In this document: one piece after another, positions 48,286 through 57,275 of the stretch
Layout of the letters: the number at the start of each line of letters is the position of its first letter
How positions within the stretch are numbered: the stretch's first letter is position 1
Origin: DASWJZ01 sp963720705
GTDB taxonomy: Bacteria; Pseudomonadota; Alphaproteobacteria; Rhizobiales; Afifellaceae
Assembly (NCBI GenBank): GCA_963720705.1
Contig: CAVRGJ010000005.1
Span: 620,001-684,000 of the forward strand
Reading direction: 5' to 3'
DNA length: 64,000 nucleotides
Translations under genes and position numbers: made by a program
Notes under the pieces: model-generated
Databases searched by the model: none
Told to the model about the DNA's origin: nothing
The model's input: only the letters and a program-made list of their open reading frames with translations

Positions 48286-49320
48286 GTGGCGATCGAGGAT
48301 ACCCACAGCGAGGCGCCCGCCGGAGTGAAATTCGACCTCGTCGGATTCCTGGCGAAGTTCGCGCCGCTCATCTTCCTGATCGTGCTGATGGCGGGCTTTG
48401 CGATTGCCGAGCCGCGCTTCCTCTCGCCGCTCAACCTCTTCAACGTACTGCGGCAGGTCTCGATCTATGGGCTCCTCGCCGTCGGCATGACGTTCGTCAT
48501 CCTGACCGCCGGCATCGACCTTTCGATCGGCTCGCTCGTCGCCTTTTGCGGCCTCGTCGCGGCAGCCGTGGCGAAAGGCGGGGTCTCGAACCGCTTCAAT
48601 GTCGGGGCCGGGCAGGATGTGCTCGGCTACGGATGGGAGCTCGCAGCGCTCGCCGCCATCTGCGTCGGTCTCGCCGGAGGCTTCTTGCAGGGATTCGCGA
48701 TCACGCGGCTCAAGGTTCCCCCGTTTGTCGTGACGCTCGGCGGGATGTCGGCTTGGCGCGGCGCAGCTCTCCTTTTTGCCGCCGGCGGGCCGATCAGCGG
48801 CTTTCCGCCGGACTTCGTGTGGTGGGGACAGGGGCGCATTCTCGAGCAGGTTCCGGTGCCCGTCATCTGCTTCCTTGCGTTCGCGGTGCTCGCCCATGTC
48901 GTGTTGCGCTACACGCGCTACGGACGGCAGGTCTATGCGGTGGGCGGCAATCCGGAAGCGGCGCGACTATCCGGCCTCAATGTCCGCAGGGTCACGCTCA
49001 GCGTCTATGTCATCATGGGCTTCTTTGCCGGGCTCGGATCGTTCGTGCTCGCGGCGCGGCTGAACTCCGCCGAAGCCGTGGCCGGAACCGGCTATGAGTT
49101 GACCGTGATCGCTTCCGTCGTCATCGGCGGCACGAGCCTTTTCGGCGGCGTCGGCTCGATTTTCGGCACGGTCATCGGGACGATCCTGATCGGCGTGCTC
49201 TTGAACGGCCTCGTGCTGCTCGACGTCTCATCCTACGTCCAGCAGATCATCATCGGCGTCATCATCGTGCTCGCTGTCGCCTTCGACACCTTCGCTAAGT
49301 CGAGACGGCGCACGGCCTGA
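48286..49320 (+). CDS. Sugar ABC transporter permease
   Basis: A 344-residue inner-membrane permease of the RbsC type with 8 to 10 helices. The GIDLSIGSL segment near residue 83 and the GTSLFGGVGSIFGTVIG block near 285 are the conserved motifs of this family. The start is GTG 48286 behind GGGGGAGGAAG. It completes a binding protein-ATPase-permease operon; there is no sugar kinase or regulator next to it. Confidence 0.94.
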   Translation: MAIEDTHSEAPAGVKFDLVGFLAKFAPLIFLIVLMAGFAIAEPRFLSPLNLFNVLRQVSIYGLLAVGMTFVILTAGIDLSIGSLVAFCGLVAAAVAKGGVSNRFNVGAGQDVLGYGWELAALAAICVGLAGGFLQGFAITRLKVPPFVVTLGGMSAWRGAALLFAAGGPISGFPPDFVWWGQGRILEQVPVPVICFLAFAVLAHVVLRYTRYGRQVYAVGGNPEAARLSGLNVRRVTLSVYVIMGFFAGLGSFVLAARLNSAEAVAGTGYELTVIASVVIGGTSLFGGVGSIFGTVIGTILIGVLLNGLVLLDVSSYVQQIIIGVIIVLAVAFDTFAKSRRRTA

Positions 49321-49420
49321 GCCCCGCCGACGGTCTGATTCGGCAAGCTTAGCCGCCGCAGAAATTGCGATTTTCCGCGATTCCCCCCATATCTCTCCCG
49401 GGGCCTCTGGAGATTTCCGC

Positions 49421-50443
49421 ATGAACGGTTTCGACATCGTCGTCATCGTCCTCGTCGTCTTTGCCGTGATTGTCATCGTCTCGGCGGTGAAGACGGTTCC
49501 GCAGGGCCACAACTACACCGTTGAGCGGTTCGGCCGTTATACGAGGACGCTTAGGCCTGGTCTCAGCATGATCACGCCCTTCGTCGACCGCATCGGCGCC
49601 AAGATGAACATGATGGAGACCGTGCTCGAAGTGCCGAGCCAGGAGGTGATCACCAAGGACAACGCCACGGTGACCGCGAACGGCATCAACTTCTATCAGG
49701 TCATGGACGCGGCGCGTGCGGCCTACGAGGTCAACAACCTGCAGAACGCCATCTTGAATCTCACCATGACGAACATCCGCTCGGTCATGGGCTCGATGCA
49801 GCTCGACGAGCTCTTGTCGAACCGCGACGAGATCAACGAGCGGCTCCTGCGCGTCGTCGACGCGGCGGCCGGCCCGTGGGGCATCAAGATCACCCGCATC
49901 GAGATCAAGGACATCGATCCGCCGCGCAATCTCGTCGATTCCATGGCGCGCCAGATGATGGCGGAACGCGAGAAGCGCGCCACCATCCTGGAGGCGGAAG
50001 GCAAGCGCCAGTCTGAGATACTGAAGGCGGAGGGCCAGAAGCAGGCGCGCATCCTCGAAGCGGAGGGCCGCAAGGAAGCGGCGTTTCGCGACGCCGAGGC
50101 GCGCGAGCGGCTGGCCGGAGCCGAAGCCAAGGCAACGGAGCTCGTCAGCGAGGCGATCGCCGCCGGTGACGTGCAGGCGATCAACTACTTCGTGGCGCAG
50201 AAATACGTCGAGGCGCTTTCCGCCTTTGCACATTCGCCGAACCAGAAGACTTTCCTGATGCCGGTCGAGACTTCCGGAATCATCGGTGCGCTCGGCGGCA
50301 TCGCCGAGATTGCGCGGCAGACCTTCACCGGCGAGGCGCCGGCGTCGCAGCGGCGCGCCGGCTCCGTCCCGCCCACGGGTTCGCCGCAGCCGGCTGCACC
50401 GACCACCGTCGTCACGGTGCGTCCGCCTGAGGACTTCACATGA
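49421..50443 (+). CDS. SPFH/stomatin-like protein (QmcA type)
   Basis: A 340-residue SPFH (band 7) protein with an N-terminal membrane helix (GFDIVVIVLVVFAVIVIVSA), the SPFH core from VPQGHNYTVERFGRY, and a helical Glu/Ala-rich stretch (AEREKRATILEAEGKRQSEI, about 180-250) that forms the oligomer ring. The end is a Pro-rich tail. GGAG precedes ATG 49421. Its last four bases overlap the NfeD gene, the usual stomatin-NfeD pair of membrane quality control. Confidence 0.93.
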   Translation: MNGFDIVVIVLVVFAVIVIVSAVKTVPQGHNYTVERFGRYTRTLRPGLSMITPFVDRIGAKMNMMETVLEVPSQEVITKDNATVTANGINFYQVMDAARAAYEVNNLQNAILNLTMTNIRSVMGSMQLDELLSNRDEINERLLRVVDAAAGPWGIKITRIEIKDIDPPRNLVDSMARQMMAEREKRATILEAEGKRQSEILKAEGQKQARILEAEGRKEAAFRDAEARERLAGAEAKATELVSEAIAAGDVQAINYFVAQKYVEALSAFAHSPNQKTFLMPVETSGIIGALGGIAEIARQTFTGEAPASQRRAGSVPPTGSPQPAAPTTVVTVRPPEDFT

Positions 50444-50886
50444 TCGCGAATCTGATCGGGTCGCTCGGCGGCTGGTCGTGGTGGGTGCTTGGGCTCGCGC
50501 TTCTCGGGCTTGAGGTGCTTCTCCCCGGTTTCTACTTCCTCTGGTTCGGCGTCGCCGCGATCCTGATCGGCGTCAGCGCGCTTCTGATTGACTGGCCGTG
50601 GCAGCTGCAGGTCGTCGGCTTCGTCGTCCTATCCGCGATCACGGTGCTGATCGGCCGCCGCTTCTATGGCACCGCGAACGGCGATACCGCCGACCCGCAT
50701 CTCAATCTTCGCGCCAGTCGGCTTCAGGGCCGGACATTTGTGCTCGCCGAGCCGATTGTGGAGGGCAGTGGGCGCGTCAAGATCGACGACACGGTGTGGC
50801 AGGTGCGCGGACCCGATGCGCCGGCCGGTGCCAGGATCAAGGTCTCCGGCTCCGACGGCACGGTGCTGATCGTGACGAGTGCGTGA
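50440..50886 (+). CDS. NfeD family membrane protein
   Basis: A 148-residue NfeD-like protein with two to three N-terminal helices (WWVLGLALLGLEVLLPGFYF and the following stretch) and a C-terminal OB-fold (about 85-148, ending RGPDAPAGARIKVSGSDGT). NfeD proteins work with SPFH partners to organise the membrane. The ATG overlaps the upstream stop by four bases. A large palindromic repeat follows. Confidence 0.9.
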   Translation: MIANLIGSLGGWSWWVLGLALLGLEVLLPGFYFLWFGVAAILIGVSALLIDWPWQLQVVGFVVLSAITVLIGRRFYGTANGDTADPHLNLRASRLQGRTFVLAEPIVEGSGRVKIDDTVWQVRGPDAPAGARIKVSGSDGTVLIVTSA

Positions 50887-50916
50887 GTGCCTGCCCCACG
50901 CCAGCATACCTTGCCG

Positions 50917-51005
50917 TCGTCATTCTCGGGCGAAGCGACCCGAGAACCCAGCTGAAGATATTGCTTCTGGGCCCTCGGGTCTCGCTGCGCTTGCCCGAGG
51001 GTGAC
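50917..51005. repeat. Palindromic repeat element (REP/MITE-like)
   Basis: Two arms of about 35-40 bases face each other around a loop at 50952-50965. The left arm contains CTCGGG and CCCGAG around CGAAGCGA; the right arm contains CCTCGGG and CCCGAGG. The sequence GTCATTCTCGGGCGAAGCGA is like short palindromic repeats that are scattered in alphaproteobacterial genomes. The right end is followed by GTCTTTT, so it may also end transcription of the SPFH-NfeD operon. Confidence 0.65.
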
Positions 51006-51036
51006 AGTCTTTTGAGTGGGAGTCGGCGTAACTGGG

Positions 51037-52029
51037 TCAGGCGACGCCGGTCCTGAGGAGGTCGTGCAGGTGCACGATGCCGACCGGCTTCCGGCGCTCC
51101 ACCGCAAAGAGCGCGGTGATCGAGGCGGCGTTCAGCACATCGAGCGCGGAGGCAACCAGCGCATCCGGGCCTATGGTCTTCGGGTCGCGCGTCATCACCG
51201 TCTCGACCGGCTGATCCAGGATGTCGCCGGAGAGGTGGCGGCGGAGGTCACCGTCGGTGATGATGCCGACGAGGTCGCCGCGGCTATCGGTGATGCCGAG
51301 GCAGCCGAAGCCCTTCTGGCTGATCAGGAGCAGCGCTTCCTTCATGCGCGTGCCGAGCGGTGCCAGCGGCAGCCGCTCGCCCGAATGCATCACGTCGCGC
51401 ACGCGCGCGAGGTTGGCGCCGAGCGAGCCGCCCGGATGGAACTTCAAAAAGTCGTCGGCGGTGAAGCCGCGCGCCTCCAAGAGGGCGATCGCCAAGGCGT
51501 CGCCGAGCGCCATCTGGATCAAGGTCGACGTCGTCGGCGCGAGGCCGTGCGGGCACGCCTCCTCGACCTTGGGCAGGATCAGCGCCACGTCGGCGGCGTT
51601 GGAGAGCGTCGAGCTCGCGCCGGCGGTGACGGCGACGAGGGGAACGCGGAAGCGCTTGGCGTAGAGGAGGATGCTCCTGAACTCCGCCGTCTCGCCCGAC
51701 CAGGAGAGCGCCAGCACCACGTCGTCGCGGGTGATCATGCCGAGGTCGCCGTGACTTGCCTCGGCGGCGTGCACGAAGAAGGCCGGCGTTCCGGTCGACG
51801 CAAGCGTCGCGGCGATCTTGGTGCCGACGTGGCCGCTCTTCCCCATGCCGGTGACGACGACGCGGCCAGACGCCGCGCCGATCAGCCCGAGCGCCGCCTC
51901 GAAGGGCGCGCGCATTTCGCCCTGGAGCGCCGCCTCCAGCGCCTTCAGCCCGGCGGAAGCGACGCGCAGCGTGCGCAGTGCCGGCCCGGATTCGGATGTG
52001 GAAACGGTGGCGAGGGGGACGCGGGGCAT
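51037..52029 (-). CDS. kdsD: Arabinose-5-phosphate isomerase KdsD (KpsF/GutQ family)
   Basis: Converts ribulose 5-phosphate to arabinose 5-phosphate, the first step to Kdo for LPS. The 330-residue protein has a SIS sugar-isomerase domain (about 40-175; VVVTGMGKSGHVGTKIAATL near 58 and SWSGETAE) and two CBS domains (about 205-330). The start is ATG 52029 behind AAGGAAGG; an ATG-like start at 52059 would add ten residues. It converges on NfeD with the repeat between them. Confidence 0.93.
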   Translation of the reverse strand: MPRVPLATVSTSESGPALRTLRVASAGLKALEAALQGEMRAPFEAALGLIGAASGRVVVTGMGKSGHVGTKIAATLASTGTPAFFVHAAEASHGDLGMITRDDVVLALSWSGETAEFRSILLYAKRFRVPLVAVTAGASSTLSNAADVALILPKVEEACPHGLAPTTSTLIQMALGDALAIALLEARGFTADDFLKFHPGGSLGANLARVRDVMHSGERLPLAPLGTRMKEALLLISQKGFGCLGITDSRGDLVGIITDGDLRRHLSGDILDQPVETVMTRDPKTIGPDALVASALDVLNAASITALFAVERRKPVGIVHLHDLLRTGVA

Positions 52030-52135
52030 CGGGCCTTCCTTTTGTCGAAGGACTAGCATGCGCCGTGGGGAGGCGCGAGGCCCGGAACCGCCGCCGGAGC
52101 TGCGCGCCCTTGCCGGCGCGACACCCGCCGTGTCC

Positions 52136-52312
52136 CTAATTGGTGAGGGCGTCCAGGAGCTCGCGGTAAGTCGTCAGCAGCCGCTCCGCCGATTCCGTGT
52201 CGCGCCCTTCCGCCTTCAGCTTTTCGATGAAACGGATTTGTTCCTTCACGCGCTTTTGCGCGTGTTCCGCAGCATTGCCTGGTTGAGCAGGCTGAAAGCG
52301 TGCAGCGGGCAC
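52136..52312 (-). CDS. Small hypothetical protein, 58 aa
   Basis: A short gene of 58 residues, start GTG 52312 with GGAG 6-10 bases before it, stop at 52136. The protein reads as a charged amphipathic helix (HAQKRVKEQIRFIEKLKAEG, then SAERLLTTYRELLDALTN), which resembles many small helical rhizobial proteins of unknown function. It lies 106 bases after the start of kdsD on the same strand. It could be a real gene or the remnant of a longer one; no motif identifies it. Confidence 0.5.
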   Translation of the reverse strand: MPAARFQPAQPGNAAEHAQKRVKEQIRFIEKLKAEGRDTESAERLLTTYRELLDALTN

Positions 52313-52619
52313 TTCGATCTCCGCTCCGCAGTCCCTTTGTACTCTACCGTACGCTCGTCAATCGGAAATAGCGAGCGAATTCCGCTGCAATCGGCGGGAC
52401 GAAGCAGTCGATTTTGCCGGCACCTGAAGAATCGCTGGCCGCCCGGACAGGTGCAACGCGGCAGTTAAGAGAATAGTTACGACAAAATTCGCAAGAGGAA
52501 GGTTAGGTACAATTCCGTACGCCGGAACCTCTTGCCACGAATTCGCTCAGACCTAAGATTTCCAATTGCAATGGTCTTGCGCTGCGTTGGCATTGGGCAG
52601 GGCCGCGTGGAGCGGGGAG
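52313..52619. other. Non-coding region with an imperfect stem-loop
   Basis: This 307-base stretch between divergent small genes is less GC-rich than its surroundings. GCAAGAGG (52491-52498) and CCTCTTGC (52528-52535) are perfect complements, and GTAC pairs again inside (52507-52510 with 52517-52520), making a 45-base imperfect hairpin. No gene or tRNA is seen. The hairpin may lie in the leader of the gene at 52620. Confidence 0.4.
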
Positions 52620-52868
52620 ATGGTTGCCGGAAGATCCACGGTCGCCTTAGAGGCTATCAACCGCATCGTCGAGGAAGCGGCCAAGAATGGTGGCGTGTTG
52701 TTGTTGTCGGCCGCAATCGAGGCAGTCATGAAGGCATGTCCGGACTGCCGCCCGAGCGAGCGCTACCTCAAGAGCGAGATTCTCATCGCCGCAACGTCAG
52801 CCATGGTTGCCGTCGAGATGGATCGGCAAGAAACCGGATACGCCGGGCCGGATGGCAGTTTCGCCTGA
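52620..52868 (+). CDS. Small conserved hypothetical protein, 82 aa
   Basis: A short helical protein with the pattern ALEAINRIVEEAAKNGG, AAIEAVMKACPDCRPSE and LKSEILIAATSA. Proteins of this shape, with a CPDC pair in the middle and around 70-80 residues, occur in several rhizobial genomes without known function. The start is uncertain: ATG 52620 has GGGGAG directly before it, and an upstream in-frame ATG at 52566 gives a 100-residue form. The CPDC pair could bind metal or form a disulfide. Confidence 0.55.
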   Translation: MVAGRSTVALEAINRIVEEAAKNGGVLLLSAAIEAVMKACPDCRPSERYLKSEILIAATSAMVAVEMDRQETGYAGPDGSFA

Positions 52869-53012
52869 CGTGAAGCGGAGTGCGAAGCCCATACGAAACG
52901 GGATTGGACGCAACCATAATTCGGGTGTAGGGGGGTTCTATCGTCGGCTTTTGCCTTGGGCGCTGACGGCTGAGGGACGCGACAGTGCTCTTGCCCCAAT
53001 GGGGAAAGAGCC

Positions 53013-53729
53013 GTGGCTCCCGATCCAAAACTCGTCGTCTTTCGCAATCAATTGCTCCACGCGCTGTCTGTGGAGGATCTTGCGTTGCTGACTCCGCACC
53101 TGACGCCGGTCAAGCTGGCGTCGAGAGATGAGCTGGAGCGGCCAAATCGCCCGATCAAGACGATCGTATTCCCGGAGAGTGGGATCATTTCCGTTGTCGC
53201 TCACGGTGCACGCCGGAAGCAAATTGAAGCTGGCATTATCGGCCGCGAGGGCATGACGGGATTAATGGTCGTGCTTGGCAACGATCGGTCACCGCACTCC
53301 ACTTACGTGCAAATCCCGGGGGAAGGGTACCGAATGGCGCCCGACGATCTGCGCAAAGCGATGCGCGAGCGCTCAACCCTTCATAATATCCTGCTTCGCT
53401 TCGCTCAGGCATTCATGATCCAGGCAACCCACACCGCCATCTCGAATGGCAGCGCAAAGCTGGAAGAGCGGTTGGCGCGTTGGCTACTCATGGCGCACGA
53501 CCGCGTTGACGGCGACAAACTTCCCCTTGTGCACGAATTCCTGGCGCTGATGCTGAACGTGCGGCGGCCGGGAGTGACGGTCGCAGTTCATTCGCTTGAA
53601 AGGCAAGGATTGATCCGGGCCGAGCGCGGGATCATCACGGTTGTTGACCGGAAGGGACTAGAGGAAACGGCTGATGCGTCTTACGGCGTGCCCGAAGCCG
53701 AGTACAAGCGGCTGATGCGGAACCGCTGA
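53013..53729 (+). CDS. Crp/Fnr family transcriptional regulator
   Basis: A 238-residue regulator. Residues about 10-140 form a cNMP-binding-like barrel (FPESGIISVVAHGARRKQIE, then GREGMTGLMVVLG) and residues about 150-225 a winged helix of the HTH_Crp type (EFLALMLNVRRPGVTVAVHSL, LERQGLIRAERG). No Fnr-type Cys cluster is present. The start is GTG 53013. It lies in a loosely packed region and may act on neighbours such as the small gene at 52620. Effector unknown. Confidence 0.88.
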   Translation: MAPDPKLVVFRNQLLHALSVEDLALLTPHLTPVKLASRDELERPNRPIKTIVFPESGIISVVAHGARRKQIEAGIIGREGMTGLMVVLGNDRSPHSTYVQIPGEGYRMAPDDLRKAMRERSTLHNILLRFAQAFMIQATHTAISNGSAKLEERLARWLLMAHDRVDGDKLPLVHEFLALMLNVRRPGVTVAVHSLERQGLIRAERGIITVVDRKGLEETADASYGVPEAEYKRLMRNR

Positions 53730-53820
53730 AAGTCCGCCGGCAACCGGCCGCGAGCGGCCGGCTGCCGGCGGACCGACCCGGATTGATCGGTTCTTTAAGA
53801 ATTGCCGGTAGCTCCGGGGC

Positions 53821-54662
53821 ATGGAGCGGTCTCGACACATCCCGGCTCTTGACGGCATCAGGGCGGCCGCCGTGATGCTCGTCTTCGCCTATCACACCGG
53901 GCATCCGGCGGCTTCGTCGGCGTCGACGTCTTCTTCGTGCTCTCCGGCTACCTGATCACCGGACTCCTCTATCGCGAGATCAGCGAGACCGGGTCGCTCC
54001 GTTTCGAACAATTCTATCTGCGCCGCTTCCTGAGGCTGACACCGCCGCTCCTGATCCTGATTGCATGCGTCCTCGTGGCGGGCGGCGACCGCTTCTCTGC
54101 GCTCCGGGCGGCGCTCTATCTGAATGATCTCCTGCCGCCGAGGATCGACGCCTTGAACCACACATGGTCGCTCGCGGTGGAGGAGCACTACTGAAGCGCA
54201 GTAGCTTTGTTCGTTGCCGAAGGACGTTGCGTCCGCGGCAGCGGTCAATGGTGCCTCTTCGCGCTCGTGCCGATGATCGGGATCATCCCGTTCAATTCCT
54301 GGGACAGCGGCCTCGGGCTCAGCCTCGGGATAGCCTTCGCGGAGGCGGCGAGCGCACTGGTGATCGTCAGCATCGTGCAGGCCGAAGAAACCTTCGCCTT
54401 CCTTGCAGCACTGCCGCTCCGCTACGTCGGCAGGATCTCCTATGGCGTCTATCTCTATCACTATCCCTTCACGTTCTGGATGACCGATCACCGCTGGACG
54501 TGGTGGCTGATCGTAATCGTTGCGTTGCCGCTCACGCTGGTGCTTGCCAGCTTGAGCTATCATTTCGTGGAGCGCCCGCTCCTCAGCCTCTCGCGGCCGA
54601 TCGAAATCAAGCGCTTCGGGCCGATATTGCCGCGGCCCGCCGCCCGCCCTCCTTCTTCCTAA
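53821..54662 (+). pseudogene. Acyltransferase 3 (OafA/YrhL-like) remnant
   Basis: Pieces of a membrane acyltransferase lie in different frames. ATG 53821 gives HIPALDGIRAAAVMLVFAYH, the conserved start with the catalytic His at the end; a frameshift follows near 53905. The next frame continues FVGVDVFFVLSGYLITGLLY, then NHTWSLAVEEHY and a stop at 54194. Another frame from about 54250 carries the C-terminal helices (ISYGVYLYHYPFTFWMTD, LSYHFVERPLLSLS) to 54662. About 840 bases remain of a usual 1050 or more, so an internal deletion is also likely. No functional protein is expected. Confidence 0.85.
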
Positions 54663-54795
54663 AAGCCGCGCGGCCGACTCATATGCGGCGAGCCCGGCGG
54701 CCCGCCGGCGCCTCAAACCGTTTGTTAACCACGCAGCTTTACCTCTCGTTAAGCGGGCCGCGGCGTGGGGCCGGGCGCCGCGCGCCCGGACCGAC

Positions 54796-56262
54796 ATGCG
54801 CAAAAGACGAGTTCTTGCCACCGCTATTCTCGCCGTCGCGCCGTTCTCGGCGTTCTTCGGCAGCGCCGCGCAGGAACAGCCGTCGGCGACGAGCGCCGAC
54901 AATCCGCCGGTCGACTTCGTCATCCGTCCCTCCGAGGACATCGGCGACGGGACGGACGACGACATCTGGAACTGGGACAACGGTGAGCCCGAGACCTCGC
55001 TCCTCGACACGCCGATCGGGCCGCCGCTCGCCGGCCCGACGGAGGAGGACCAGATCGGTCCGCCGCTCGCGGGGCCGGAGCCCGAGCCGCTGCCCGCGCG
55101 CGAGCGCAAAGTCCGCCGCCAGGAGACGGAGGACCCCTTTGCGCAAAGGGGCATCAATATCGGCAGCTTCGTCATCCGCCCCTCGATCGAGATCGGCGGC
55201 GATTGGACGAACAATATTTTGGGAAGCGCCAACAAGAGGAGCGCGGTCGGTCTCGTCGTCGCTCCGGAGATCAACGTGCGCTCCGAGGGCGAGCGCTATG
55301 AATTCGAGGCGGATGCCTCCGCCGAGGCGACCCAATACAAGGACGATGCCTTCGACGATCGGACAGTGCAGGCGCGTGCAAAGCTTCGCTACGACCTCTC
55401 CTCGCGCACCTCGCTTTTCACGGAAGCCGACTATTCGCGCTTCCTCGAGGGCTTCTCCGACCCCGATACGCCGAACGGCGCGGCGAAGCGTCCCGCCGTC
55501 GACAGCATCGAGGCTTCGCTCGGCGTGGAGCAGCGCTTCGGCCGGCTGAGCGGGCGCGTGACGACCTTCGCGGAGCGTTCGACCTACGCCGACGTGCCGC
55601 TCGTCGGCGGCGGCACCCTGTCGCGCGCGGGGGAGGATAACACCGACGTCGGCGTGCGCCTGCGCACCGGCTATGCGACGAGCGCGAACCTCCGCCCGTT
55701 CACCGAGGTGGGGGTCGGCACCCGCCTCTACGACAATTCGGCCGACGACAACGGATTCAAGCGCTCCTCGGTCTGGGGCGAGCTTCGCGGCGGCCTCGTC
55801 ATCGACCGCGGAGACAAGCTCTCCGGCGAGGCCTCCCTCGGCTATCGGCACGAGGACGTCGAGGACAGCCACCTCCAAGATCTGAATGTGCTCCTCGCCA
55901 ACGCCGCGATCCTTTGGTCGCCGCGACGGCTGACGGATGTGAAGCTCGACCTCTCCACCACCATCAGTCCTACCAACACGCCCGGCGCCTCGGCGACAGT
56001 GCTCTATTCAGGTACACTGACGCTGGCCAGAAATCTGACGCCGCGGGTGCGCGGTGAGGCCGGCATCGGCCTCTCCTACGAACGCCGCATCGGCGACAAC
56101 TGGCGCGACGTGACGTTCTCCGGTTTTGCCGGCGCGTCCTACGCTTTCAACCGCATCGCCTCGATCGAGGGCCGCTACGTCTACGAGCGCACCGACCGCA
56201 ACGAGCCGGACGGGAAATACGATTCGCACGAGGTCGGTGTGCGTCTCCGCTTCCAGCGATGA
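54796..56262 (+). CDS. Outer-membrane beta-barrel protein (BBP2 family)
   Basis: A 488-residue secreted protein with a signal peptide (KRRVLATAILAVAPFSAFFG, cleavage around residue 25), a Pro/Glu/Asp-rich spacer (35-115, with PPLAGPTEEDQ repeated in part as PPLAGPEPEP), then a barrel domain of many alternating strands from NIGSFVIRPSIEIGGDWTNN. This fits BBP2/DUF2320 outer-membrane proteins found near polysaccharide genes. It is followed convergently by galU, with 44 bases between stops. Function is not established. Confidence 0.85.
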   Translation: MRKRRVLATAILAVAPFSAFFGSAAQEQPSATSADNPPVDFVIRPSEDIGDGTDDDIWNWDNGEPETSLLDTPIGPPLAGPTEEDQIGPPLAGPEPEPLPARERKVRRQETEDPFAQRGINIGSFVIRPSIEIGGDWTNNILGSANKRSAVGLVVAPEINVRSEGERYEFEADASAEATQYKDDAFDDRTVQARAKLRYDLSSRTSLFTEADYSRFLEGFSDPDTPNGAAKRPAVDSIEASLGVEQRFGRLSGRVTTFAERSTYADVPLVGGGTLSRAGEDNTDVGVRLRTGYATSANLRPFTEVGVGTRLYDNSADDNGFKRSSVWGELRGGLVIDRGDKLSGEASLGYRHEDVEDSHLQDLNVLLANAAILWSPRRLTDVKLDLSTTISPTNTPGASATVLYSGTLTLARNLTPRVRGEAGIGLSYERRIGDNWRDVTFSGFAGASYAFNRIASIEGRYVYERTDRNEPDGKYDSHEVGVRLRFQR

Positions 56263-56306
56263 CGCGCGCCCCGACCTTCTCCTCAAGGTGAGAAGGTCTT
56301 CCCGCC

Positions 56307-57185
56307 TTACGTCCCCTCGTCGCCGAGGAGCGCGGTCAGCGCGGCGCGGAATTCCGGGCCGATGTCGCGTCGCGAGAGCGCATAGGCGACATTCGCCATC
56401 AGGAAGCCGGCCTTGGTGCCGGTATCGTGCGTGCGGCCGCGATAGCGGAAGCCGGTGAAGCGCTGCGTCTTGGAGAGCCGCTTCATGGCGTCGGTGATCT
56501 GGATCTCGTCGCCGGCGCCTGGCTCCTGGTCCTCCAGAAGGTCGAAAATCTCCGGCTGCAATATGTAGCGGCCGGAGATGAAGAGGTTCGAGGGCGCGTC
56601 CTCGCGCTTCGGCTTCTCCACCATTTGCGTGATCCGAAAGCCAGTCTCGTCCTCCTCGCCGACCCCGACGATGCCGTAGCGGCTGACGAATTCCGGCGCC
56701 GCCTCTTCGACGGCGATGACGTTGCCGCCGTGCTTCTCGTAGGCGCCGAGCATCTGCTTCAGGCACCCCGGGCTCATCAGCATGTCGGGGAGGAGCACGG
56801 CGAAGGGCTCGCGGCCGATCAGTTCGCGGGCGCACCAGATGGCGTGGCCCAATCCAAGCGGCGACTGCTGACGCGTAAAAGAGATGGTGCCGGCCTCGGG
56901 GAGATCGCGGCGGAGCATCTCCAGAATGTCGATCTTGCCGCGCTCCTTGAGCGTCGCCTCAAGCTCGTAGGCGATATCGAAATGGTCGGCGATGACGCCC
57001 TTGTTGCGGCCGGTGACGAAGACGAGATGCTCGATCCCCGCCTCGCGCGCCTCGTCGACGACATATTGCAGCGCCGGGCGGTCGACGACGGTCAGCATCT
57101 CCTTCGGCACCGCCTTGGTCGCCGGCAGGAAGCGGGTGCCGAGACCGGCGACCGGGAAAACGGCTTTGCGAAGCTGGTTTACCAC
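56307..57185 (-). CDS. galU: UTP-glucose-1-phosphate uridylyltransferase
   Basis: Makes UDP-glucose from UTP and glucose 1-phosphate, 292 residues. The nucleotide loop is FPVAGLGTRFLPATKAVPKE (residues 10-29); LPDML (about 138) and VEKPKRED (about 191) are also typical. It is divergent from galE (57276) with 90 bases between starts. A 10-bp palindrome (CTAAATTTAG, 57227-57236) lies in that region. Together with galE it supplies UDP-glucose and UDP-galactose for envelope polysaccharides. Confidence 0.95.
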   Translation of the reverse strand: MVNQLRKAVFPVAGLGTRFLPATKAVPKEMLTVVDRPALQYVVDEAREAGIEHLVFVTGRNKGVIADHFDIAYELEATLKERGKIDILEMLRRDLPEAGTISFTRQQSPLGLGHAIWCARELIGREPFAVLLPDMLMSPGCLKQMLGAYEKHGGNVIAVEEAAPEFVSRYGIVGVGEEDETGFRITQMVEKPKREDAPSNLFISGRYILQPEIFDLLEDQEPGAGDEIQITDAMKRLSKTQRFTGFRYRGRTHDTGTKAGFLMANVAYALSRRDIGPEFRAALTALLGDEGT

Positions 57186-57275
57186 GCGCGGACCTTTTGA
57201 TTGCTCATCCTTTCCAATCCCTTACCCTAAATTTAGCGGCCCGGTTAGAGGCCGGAGGTGCGGGGTACGAGTGTC

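Noticed and set aside
53937..54194. A separate short membrane protein gene
   Set aside because: It is the middle fragment of the frameshifted acyltransferase; conserved motifs of the family lie before and after it in other frames.
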